From Salinirubellus litoreus (GTDB lineage Archaea > Halobacteriota > Halobacteria > Halobacteriales > Haloarculaceae): DNA of 64,000 bases. Below the pieces are notes generated by a model. That model saw only the letters and a program-made list of their open reading frames with translations, was not told the origin of the DNA and ran no database searches. The position numbers were made by a program, and so were the translations under genes. Shown one piece after another: positions 57,644 to 64,000 of this stretch (positions within the stretch are counted from its first letter, which is position 1; each line of letters begins with the position of its first letter). The DNA is taken from NCBI RefSeq assembly GCF_037335815.1, contig NZ_CP147841.1, positions 310,001 to 374,000 on the forward strand. Reading direction: 5' to 3'.

Positions 57644-58372
57644 ATGACCGCGACGAGTCTCGACGGAGATACCGCGGTCGTCACGGGCGGCGGGAGAGGG
57701 ATCGGCCGGAGCGTCGCGCTCGGGCTCGCCGGGAGAGGCGTGCGGGTCGTCCTCGCCGCACGAAGCGAGGCGGAGATCGAGGCGGTCGCCGAGGAGATCC
57801 ACGAGGGCGGCGGTGAGTCGCTCGCCGTCCCGACGGACGTCACGGACACCGGTGACGTCTCGGCGCTGTTCGAGCGGGCGCGCGAGCGGTTCGGGCGGGT
57901 CGACCTCCTCGTGAACAACGCGGGGACGAACGCGAACCGAAAGCTCTGGGAGCTGACCGACGAGGAGTGGGAGAAGGTGATCGACGTGAACCTCAACGGG
58001 ACGTTTCGCTGTTCTCGCGAGGCGCTCGCCGGCGGGATGATAGATCGAGGGGAGGGAACCATCGTCAACATGGGGTCGCTCGCGGGGAAGGTCGGGTTCG
58101 CGGAGACGAGCGCCTACGGTGCGTCGAAACACGGTATCCAGGGGCTGACGAACACGCTCGCCAAGGAGCTGAAGGACACCGACGTGAGGGTGAGCGCCGT
58201 CTGCCCCGGGCAGGTAGAGACTGACCTGACGGACGACATCGCCGAGGTCGACCGACTCGAACCCGACGACGTCACCGAGATCGTCGTCTTCCTCGCCACG
58301 CGCCCGCCGAACGTCTACGTCCCGGAGGTGGTCGCGGTGCCGCCCGACAGCATCCCCGTGGTGTACCACTGA
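57644..58372 (+). CDS. SDR-family oxidoreductase
   Basis: A 242-residue classical SDR: TGGGRGIG cofactor loop, LVNNAGTNANRK, catalytic Ser in IVNMGSLAGK, Tyr/Lys in AYGASKHGI, and CPGQVETDL. All catalytic residues are present, unlike the SDR beside cobY. Likely a 3-oxoacyl- or 3-hydroxyacyl-thioester or sugar oxidoreductase. Downstream genes concern acyl-CoA metabolism, which fits but does not prove it. Confidence 0.88.
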   Translation: MTATSLDGDTAVVTGGGRGIGRSVALGLAGRGVRVVLAARSEAEIEAVAEEIHEGGGESLAVPTDVTDTGDVSALFERARERFGRVDLLVNNAGTNANRKLWELTDEEWEKVIDVNLNGTFRCSREALAGGMIDRGEGTIVNMGSLAGKVGFAETSAYGASKHGIQGLTNTLAKELKDTDVRVSAVCPGQVETDLTDDIAEVDRLEPDDVTEIVVFLATRPPNVYVPEVVAVPPDSIPVVYH

Positions 58373-58470
58373 ACGTCCACGGGGACCGATGGAGGACCCC
58401 GTCGGGAGAACGACACCCGGAACCGACGGATGCCCGCCAGGTTTCTATAGCGCGCGGGGAACGTTCGTCC

Positions 58471-58794
58471 ATGGTCCCCGATCCGAACGACAGATCGACC
58501 GGCTCAGGACCGGGTGTGACCGCCCGGGAGACCGACGGCGGCTCCCCACCCGAACTCGACGAGGCGGCCCTCTACCGGGTCGTCAGGGCAGCCGTCGAGG
58601 ACGCGCTCCTCGACGTGCTCGGGACGCTGCTGCTGGTCGGGGTCGCGTTCGTCCTGGTCGTGACCGGCGGACAGGCGGTCGTCGCCTCGGACTCCACCGC
58701 GGGAACGGCGCTCGGTCTCGTCGTCGCCGTCGGGGGTGTGTACCTCGCCGCCGCCACGCTCGAAGTGATCCCGCCCGTTCGCGACTGGCTGTAG
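58471..58794 (+). CDS. Small two-helix membrane protein
   Basis: A 107-residue protein with a hydrophilic N-terminus (1-45) and two helices, LDVLGTLLLVGVAFVLVVTG (about 48-67) and TALGLVVAVGGVYLAAATL (about 78-96). Family unknown. Confidence 0.65.
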   Translation: MVPDPNDRSTGSGPGVTARETDGGSPPELDEAALYRVVRAAVEDALLDVLGTLLLVGVAFVLVVTGGQAVVASDSTAGTALGLVVAVGGVYLAAATLEVIPPVRDWL

Positions 58795-58893
58795 CGGAAC
58801 GGTGGGCAGACTGGTGGGCGACCAGGTGAACGGAATCGAGCCCGGCGGGTCGGGCGTCAACAGTTAAACGGTCGTGGGCCATCCGTTCGCGGG

Positions 58894-59946
58894 ATGACCG
58901 GCGACAGCTACCTCGACCGGCTCGTCGACGAGGCGGCGCTCCGGGCGTACCTCGAATCCGAACTCGGGCCGGCCGAGGGGTTCGCGATCGAGCACCACGG
59001 GGAGGGCCACTCCAACGAGACGCTGTTCGTCACCTGGGGCGATCGGAAACTGGTGATGCGCCGGCCGCCGGCGGGCGAGACCGCCGAGAGCGCCCACGAC
59101 GTCCTCCGGGAGTACCGCGTCATCTCCGCACTCTCGGGGACCGACGTCCCGGTCCCGACCGCGGTTCTCGCGTGTGAGGACACGGACGTCATCGGGGGGG
59201 AGTTCTACCTGATGGACCGACTGGAGGGCGACGTCGTCCGCGACGCGGAGCCGGAGCGGTTCGCCACTCCCGAGCACCGGCGGCGGATGGGCGAAGGGCT
59301 CGCGGACACGATGGCGGCCATCCACACGCTCGACTACGAGGCGGTCGGGCTCGGCGACCTCGGCCACCCGTCGGGATTCACCGAGCGGCAGGTCGAACGC
59401 TGGGGCAAGCAGTTCGAGTGGGCCGCCGAGACCACCCGCGAGTCACGGGAGGTCCCCCACGTCGACGAGATCGGCGACTGGCTCGAGGTGAACGTCCCCG
59501 ACGAGTACGAGCACACGCTCGTCCACGGCGACTTCAAGCTCGACAACGTCATGTTCGCGCCGGGGACACCCCCCTGGATCAACGCCGTCATGGACTGGGA
59601 GATGGGGACGCTCGGGGACCCGCTCCGGGACGTCGGCTGGATGCTCGTCTACTGGGACACCGATCCCCTCATCCCGGATCTGATGCCGGGCTTCCTCGAC
59701 CGGCCGGGCTACCCCACGCGGGAGGAGCTCATCGAGCAGTACGAGCGGGCGTCGGGCATCGAGTTCGTCCACAGGGAGTTCTACGTCGTGCTCGCGCTCT
59801 ACATGCTCGCGGCGGTCTGTGAGATGTTCTACGCCCGCTACCTCAACGGAAACAGCGAGGACGACCTCTACCCGAAGATGGAGACGCTCGTCCCCGACAT
59901 CGGGGGGCGAGCGAAGGAACTGATCGACGGCGACCGGACCGTCTGA
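58894..59946 (+). CDS. Phosphotransferase (APH/choline-kinase fold), acyl-CoA-dehydrogenase-associated type
   Basis: A 350-residue kinase-like protein: GEGHSNETLFVTWGDRKLVM (ATP site), VHGDFKLDNVMFAPGTP (catalytic HGDxxxxN), VMDWEMGTLGDPLRD (DWE metal site). This matches the acyl-CoA dehydrogenase 10/11-associated phosphotransferases that activate hydroxyacyl-CoAs. TATA-like CAGTTAAACGG about 25-33 bases upstream. A fatty-acid role is consistent with the fused dehydrogenase/hydratase gene 1.5 kb downstream. Confidence 0.9.
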   Translation: MTGDSYLDRLVDEAALRAYLESELGPAEGFAIEHHGEGHSNETLFVTWGDRKLVMRRPPAGETAESAHDVLREYRVISALSGTDVPVPTAVLACEDTDVIGGEFYLMDRLEGDVVRDAEPERFATPEHRRRMGEGLADTMAAIHTLDYEAVGLGDLGHPSGFTERQVERWGKQFEWAAETTRESREVPHVDEIGDWLEVNVPDEYEHTLVHGDFKLDNVMFAPGTPPWINAVMDWEMGTLGDPLRDVGWMLVYWDTDPLIPDLMPGFLDRPGYPTREELIEQYERASGIEFVHREFYVVLALYMLAAVCEMFYARYLNGNSEDDLYPKMETLVPDIGGRAKELIDGDRTV

Positions 59947-60061
59947 GAGGGCAATCGCCCCGGCCGAGATTTCCCCTCAATAGAAGTGATATCGGCTTTA
60001 CCTACTTGAAGACGGTGTATCACACCGACGAGGGGGACAGGACCCGGTGTCCCGTCGTGTT

Positions 60062-60454
60062 CTACTCGGGGATGACGGCCTCGACTTCGAGTTCCACGAG
60101 GAAGTCCTCGCTGGCGAGGTCGGCGACCCCGAGCATCGTGTGGCAGGGGAGGGGATCGTCGAAGAACTCGGCGAAGGCGGACTTGTAGCCGTCGTAGTCG
60201 TCGTGAATCGCGACGAGATAGCTCGTTACCTTGACGACGTCCCCGAAATCGGCCCCGACCGCGTCGAGTATCTCGCCGACGTTCTCGAACGCCTGCCGCG
60301 TCTGGGTCTCGACGTCGTCGCCGACGACCGTTCCGTCGCGGTCGGTCGCGACCTGCCCGGACATGTAGAGCGTGCCGTCCGCGACGACGGCGTGGACGTA
60401 CTGGCGTTCGGTCGAGTCGTACAGCCCCTCCGGCATGACCTCGGTCCGTGTCAT
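60062..60454 (-). CDS. RidA-family deaminase
   Basis: A 130-residue RidA/YjgF protein: YVHAVVADGTLYMSGQVATD, TRQAFENVGEILDAVGADFG, VKVTSYLVAIHDDY and the end MLGVADLASEDFLVELEVEA. The family substrate-binding Arg of the usual (P)xR motif in VEI/VAR-type ends is replaced by an ordinary stretch (DPLPCHTMLGVADL), so true imine deaminase activity is less certain. It hydrolyses reactive enamines/imines in the archetype. Confidence 0.88.
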   Translation of the reverse strand: MTRTEVMPEGLYDSTERQYVHAVVADGTLYMSGQVATDRDGTVVGDDVETQTRQAFENVGEILDAVGADFGDVVKVTSYLVAIHDDYDGYKSAFAEFFDDPLPCHTMLGVADLASEDFLVELEVEAVIPE

Positions 60455-60537
60455 CTACGCCCGTACGCTTCACTCTGCTATAACCGTGCGGTAGGAGCGA
60501 CCGCCGGGGGAGTACGAGGGCCGTCGCCCCGGTCCGT

Positions 60538-61236
60538 CTACGCCCGTCTGCTCCGCGATGCGACCACGTCGAGGCCGGGGCTGTAGTAGTAGACGGGATC
60601 GAGGTCCGGCCGCGCGAAGCCGTGGGACGAGAGCAGCGTGTCCGTCGTGATCTCGGCCGCGGCCGGGTAGAGCGTCCAGGGGTCGTGATCGACGACCGTG
60701 TACCGGAGCGAGCCGTCCTGGGCCTCCGTGTAGAACCGGTAGCGCTCGACGAGAAACGATCCGAACGGGTCGTCGGGTGCCGAGAACGGCTCGCCGGTCG
60801 GCCAGTACGTCCCCTCGTAGTGGGCGGGTCGAGCACCCGGGTGACAGCGGCGACTGCCGAACCGGACTCGGCCGTCCGCCCAGTCCAGCGAGATGCGCGC
60901 GTAGTAGTAGGGCAGGTGGTGGAAGAGGCGCGCGCCGACGACGCTCGAGACCCCCTGCGCGTCCAGGCTGAAGAAGTAGACGCTCGGAACGCCGTCGTAG
61001 GTGACGTACGTCCTGGCGTTGAGTTCGGGAAGCCGGATGCCGAACCGTTCGGGCAACCCCTTCGGTCGGACGGCGACGTTGGTGAACGGGACGACCGAGA
61101 GCCAGGCGGAGCCGTCGTACAGGTCGGGCTCCAGGTCGCCGGGGAGGTGGGCGGCCATCACGTCGGGATCGAACGGCCAGTTCTCGAAGAGGAGGTGTCG
61201 CCACCCCATCTCCAGCGGGACTACCATGGGTCTCAT
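60538..61236 (-). CDS. YqjF/DUF2071 family protein
   Basis: A 232-residue protein: WRHLLFENWPFDPDVMAAHL, SAWLSVVPFTNVAVRPKGLP, LNARTYVTYDGVPSVYFFSL and PVYYYSPGLDVVASR are the DUF2071 blocks. Related to acetoacetate decarboxylase-like folds by structure; function unknown. A second ATG three codons in (MVVPLEMGW) is also possible. Confidence 0.88.
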   Translation of the reverse strand: MRPMVVPLEMGWRHLLFENWPFDPDVMAAHLPGDLEPDLYDGSAWLSVVPFTNVAVRPKGLPERFGIRLPELNARTYVTYDGVPSVYFFSLDAQGVSSVVGARLFHHLPYYYARISLDWADGRVRFGSRRCHPGARPAHYEGTYWPTGEPFSAPDDPFGSFLVERYRFYTEAQDGSLRYTVVDHDPWTLYPAAAEITTDTLLSSHGFARPDLDPVYYYSPGLDVVASRSRRA

Positions 61237-61448
61237 CCGCGTTGGGCACCGAAACCCCCTTCGCCTCGCGTGGCTACGATAGAGTGGGCGAGACGGCCGC
61301 CGTGACGGTACTCGGGAGGACGGAACGGACGGAACGAGCGGCGTCCGACGGGGAGCGGCGTCGGCGGAGAGCGGATCCGGCTGGAACGGGAGCGGCGGGG
61401 CCGGGGAAAGAGCTAACGCGGTCGGTGACGACTCCGGCCGTACCGTAT

Positions 61449-63425
61449 ATGAGTTCCCCAGGAGCGGTCGGGCGGGTGGCCGTCGTCGGCACGAGGGCAG
61501 CAGGTCGGGGGATCGCCCGGGCGTTCGCGGTCGCCGGCTACGAGGTGGCGCTGACCCATCCCGACGAGGAGACCCTCTCGGCCGCGCTGGAGGGGATCGA
61601 GGAGGACGTCAGCGCATCGAGTGGGGAGCACGGAACCGACGTGGAAGCGGTGCTCGGGCGCATCGAGGCGACGACCGACGCCGGGGATGCGTTCTCGGGG
61701 GTCGGACTCGTGGTCGAGGCCGGCCCGGGGGACGCCGCGTTCGCACGGGACGCGTTCGCCGCCGCGGACGGGGCCGCTCCCGAGGAGGCCGTCCTCGCGA
61801 CGAACACCAGCACGATCCCGCTCGCCGATCTCGCGGCGGCGACCGACCGTCCGGATCGGGTGGTCGGGATGCGCTTCTCGGTTCCCGTCGAGACGACGGA
61901 CGTCGTCGAGGTCGTCCGGGGCGAGCGGACCTCGGAGGCGACCGTCGAGACCATTCGACGGATCGCCGAGCGGCTCGGGAGGACCGCGATTACGGTCGAG
62001 CACGACGTCCCCGGATCCCCCCTCGATCGGCTCGCGCTCCGGTTCCGGCTGGAGGCCGTCCGGCAGGTCGACGCGGGAGAGGCGGACGTCGGGGCCGTCG
62101 ACGCCGCGGCCCGGCGCGTGGGACTCCCGGCGGGGCCGTTCGAAGCGCTCGATATGGTCGGCCTCGATTTCGTGCTGGGGGTCGCCCGCTCGATTCGCGA
62201 ACAGGGTGTGACCCTGCACGTCCCGGCGCTCCTCTCGGAGAAGATCGAGGCCGGCGATCACGGCGTCGAGACGGGACGCGGGTTCTACGACTACCCCGGA
62301 CCGGGCGAGTACCGCCCTCCCGAGATCCCGCGCGAGCGCCGCTACGAGTTCGACCCGAAGGCGCTGTTCGCGCCGGCGGTGAACGAGGCCGCGTGGCTGC
62401 TCGACGAGGGCGTCTCCACCGTCGAGCGTATCGACGAGACGACCCGTGGCGGGATGGGTTGGCCCCGCGGACTCCTCACGTTCGCCGACGAGTACGGGAT
62501 CGACCGTCTCGTCGGGACGCTCGACCGACTCCGCGAGCGGTCGGGGTGGGAGGAGTACGACCCCCATCCGCGGCTCCGTAGGATGGTCGAGGCCGACGAG
62601 GTGGGGCTCGCTTCCGGAATCGGGTTCCACGAACACGAGTACGAGCGCGATCGGTTCGAGACGGTCCGGTACGAGCGCCGCGAGGCGGTAGCCTGGATCA
62701 CCCTCGACCGGCCCGAGCGGCTGAACGCGCTCGACTCGCCGAGCTGGGCGGGGCTCGAAGCGGCGTTCGAGCGGGCCGAAGCGGACGACAGCGTCCGGGC
62801 GACGATCCTGCAGGGCGAGGGCCGGGCGTTCTGCGCGGGCGACGACATCGCGGAGATACGGGGGTGGGAGACGGCGACGGAGGCCGACGAGGCGCTCCGC
62901 GGGACGCTCGGCTCGACGGTGGCGACGATGCGCGAGCACCCCAAGCCCGTGATCGCGGCCGTCGAGGGCGTGGCGAACGGCGGCGGGTGTGAACTCGTCC
63001 TGTTGAGCGACCTCGCGATCGCCTCCGAGGGGAGCGACTTCGCGCTCCCGGAGGCACGGATCGGGGCGCTCCCGCCCATCGCGCTGACCTACGGCCGGAC
63101 GAGCCTCGGGAGGAAGGCGCTGATGGAACTGGCACTCACGGGCGAACAGTTCCCCGCGAATGAGGCCGCGGCGATGGGCGTCGTGAACCACGTCGTCGAC
63201 CGCGAGCAGGTCGAGGACGTGGCGCGGGAGCTCGCCCGGTCGACGGCGGCGTCGGGGCCGGCGTCCGTCGCGGCGATCAAGGGGCTCTGGGCATCGATGG
63301 AGGACGACCTGCTCGACCGGTGGTTCGACGAGGCGATGGAGGCGCTTGCCGAGCGGGTCGCGTCCGAGGAGGCCGAGGAGGGGCTCTCGGCGTTCTTGGA
63401 GAAGCGGTCGGCCGGGTGGGAATAG
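61449..63425 (+). CDS. 3-hydroxyacyl-CoA dehydrogenase / enoyl-CoA hydratase fusion
   Basis: A 658-residue bifunctional beta-oxidation enzyme with the dehydrogenase first. NAD domain with VAVVGTRAAGRGIARAFAVA (GxRxxG rather than GxGxxG), NTSTIPLADLA and GMRFSVPVE; C-terminal dehydrogenase domain to ~380, with VETGRGFYDYPG. Hydratase/isomerase domain from ~405: VRYERREAVAWITLDRPERL, GRAFCAGDDIAEI (oxyanion hole), GVANGGGCELVLLSDLAIAS, PEARIGALPPI. The order, opposite to FadB, is usual in archaea. Its TAG starts a REP-like repeat. The ATG giving MSSPGAVGRV is chosen; upstream sequence in frame is Arg-rich noise. Confidence 0.92.
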   Translation: MSSPGAVGRVAVVGTRAAGRGIARAFAVAGYEVALTHPDEETLSAALEGIEEDVSASSGEHGTDVEAVLGRIEATTDAGDAFSGVGLVVEAGPGDAAFARDAFAAADGAAPEEAVLATNTSTIPLADLAAATDRPDRVVGMRFSVPVETTDVVEVVRGERTSEATVETIRRIAERLGRTAITVEHDVPGSPLDRLALRFRLEAVRQVDAGEADVGAVDAAARRVGLPAGPFEALDMVGLDFVLGVARSIREQGVTLHVPALLSEKIEAGDHGVETGRGFYDYPGPGEYRPPEIPRERRYEFDPKALFAPAVNEAAWLLDEGVSTVERIDETTRGGMGWPRGLLTFADEYGIDRLVGTLDRLRERSGWEEYDPHPRLRRMVEADEVGLASGIGFHEHEYERDRFETVRYERREAVAWITLDRPERLNALDSPSWAGLEAAFERAEADDSVRATILQGEGRAFCAGDDIAEIRGWETATEADEALRGTLGSTVATMREHPKPVIAAVEGVANGGGCELVLLSDLAIASEGSDFALPEARIGALPPIALTYGRTSLGRKALMELALTGEQFPANEAAAMGVVNHVVDREQVEDVARELARSTAASGPASVAAIKGLWASMEDDLLDRWFDEAMEALAERVASEEAEEGLSAFLEKRSAGWE

Positions 63426-63500
63426 CGAGGCCGACCACAGGGAGGCCTCGGAGACGCGAGCGGGGAGCGACCCGCGAGCGCGGAGAGCGAAACGGCAGCT
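63423..63500. repeat. REP-like unit carrying a gene's stop codon
   Basis: TAGCGAGGCCGACCACAGGG, then AGGCCTCGG and CGAGCGGGGAGCGACCCGCG. The first three bases are the stop codon of the fusion gene. The same order of modules follows the TAG of the dehydrogenase gene at 10817 (read on the minus strand). Confidence 0.7.
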
Positions 63501-63590
63501 CGCACGCCGCGGATCCACACCGAGGTAGCGGTTCCGTGAGAAACTCGAAGAGGTAGAACGATCGCGTGCCGACCAGAGAGGGTACGTTCG

Positions 63591-63998
63591 TCAGGCTGGC
63601 TCGGACGGAGAGCGTTTCGTCACGTCGACCACCGACAGGGTATCATCGACGGTCAACGTGATCGAATCGGCTTCGATGGTGAACGTGAATCGACCTTCGA
63701 ACGGATCGACGGAGACGATCTCCTCCTCGAACTCCCATCCCCACTCGATAGCGCGGGAACTCGTGTTCAGTCCGTGTTCGCCGACGAATACGAGCAGTTC
63801 AGGAACGTCGAGAAACACCATTCCTGCCGAGCAGGTCTTGTCGTAGATGCAGTTCGTACAGCGGAAGTGAAACCAGACCGCCAATCGGGAACCACACGCT
63901 TCGCAGAGACCGCCGTCCGCGTCGTGGGATTCACAGACGCTCACCGAGTGATCGACCCGGGCCGAACAGCGGGGACAGATATCGCTGCTGAGCGCCAT
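63591..63998 (-). CDS. Zinc-ribbon regulator of the winged-helix family, partial (cut by the window edge)
   Basis: The visible 135 residues (C-terminal) contain DICPRCSARVDHSVSVCESH, GGLCEACGSRLAVWFHFRCTNC and the segment FLDVPELLVFVGEHGLNTSS to IEADSITLTVDDTLSVVDV. This aligns with residues ~180-300 of the regulator at 1212-2240 (CPECNG..., VVSFYRDHGVDLND, IALDGEALIATLDGDLAVV), so the N-terminal winged helix should lie beyond the window. The Met near 63998 is therefore probably internal. Its codon use is less GC-biased than that of its neighbours. Confidence 0.7.
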   Translation of the reverse strand: MALSSDICPRCSARVDHSVSVCESHDADGGLCEACGSRLAVWFHFRCTNCIYDKTCSAGMVFLDVPELLVFVGEHGLNTSSRAIEWGWEFEEEIVSVDPFEGRFTFTIEADSITLTVDDTLSVVDVTKRSPSEPA

Positions 63999-64000
63999 GG

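Noticed and set aside
57501..57647. 48-codon ORF whose stop overlaps the SDR start (ATGA)
   Set aside because: The overlap is suggestive, but the peptide (Arg/Gly-rich) is low in complexity and looks like no family; kept out of the gene list.

Overview
The window is a contiguous piece of a haloarchaeal (class Halobacteria) chromosome. Support: very high GC with G/C-ending codons, strongly acidic proteins, leaderless-type gene starts with TATA-like boxes 26-34 bases upstream, and an archaeal information-processing set (aIF2-gamma, RNA polymerase E'/Spt4, prefoldin alpha, FtsY, L18Ae/LX, Sec61-beta, archaemetzincin, CobY, CbiZ). The genus cannot be fixed from the sequence. No phage, integrase, complete insertion sequence, CRISPR array or replication origin was seen.

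Layout. 0.1-2.2 kb: a minus-strand group (haloacid dehalogenase, small membrane protein, winged-helix/zinc-ribbon regulator). 2.5-5.6 kb: the archaeal cluster aIF2-gamma, PIN nuclease, rpoE', spt4, dephospho-CoA kinase. 5.7-11.8 kb: a possible nuclease, membrane proteins, an arylsulfotransferase-like surface protein, a PhnP-like hydrolase, a MOSC protein and a 2-hydroxyacid dehydrogenase. 12.2-14.5 kb is accessory: a Tat-exported beta-propeller/dockerin protein, then a perfect-TIR miniature element. 14.5-31.7 kb is mostly single housekeeping genes (alcohol dehydrogenase, AAA ATPase, NRDE, ketopantoate reductase, frameshifted engB, DUF389, serine acetyltransferase, NOG1-like GTPase, hisE, pdxT, Sec61-beta, thioredoxin, F420:NADP reductase). 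31.7-39.8 kb holds archaemetzincin, a Nudix-eIF2B protein, aconitase and RimI. 39.9-40.5 kb is a tRNA-Val followed by an array of tRNA 3'-end copies. 41.5-43.3 kb is the LX-prefoldin-FtsY operon.

43.4-54.8 kb, all on the minus strand, is a late-stage cobalamin locus: cbiP, cbiA, cbiZ, cobD, cobT-like, cobY, then four unrelated genes (a divergent SDR, a VOC protein, a frameshifted cupin, a glutaredoxin-DinB fusion), then cobS, cbiB and a HAD phosphatase. Together these amidate the corrin ring, make and attach the aminopropanol linker, activate it with GTP and join the lower ligand; cbiZ adds cobinamide salvage. 54.9-63.4 kb is mixed metabolism, ending with a fused 3-hydroxyacyl-CoA dehydrogenase/enoyl-CoA hydratase. 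The window closes in a second winged-helix/zinc-ribbon family member.

The most unusual material is non-coding: several dispersed palindromic families sit at gene ends, one of them also inserted in frame twice in the Nudix-eIF2B gene and splitting its Nudix box; a ~110-bp-period array of tRNA-Val 3' ends; an 84-bp element with perfect 18-bp inverted ends; and two genes broken by the same lesion, a 7-base G/C homopolymer where 6 bases would keep the frame.
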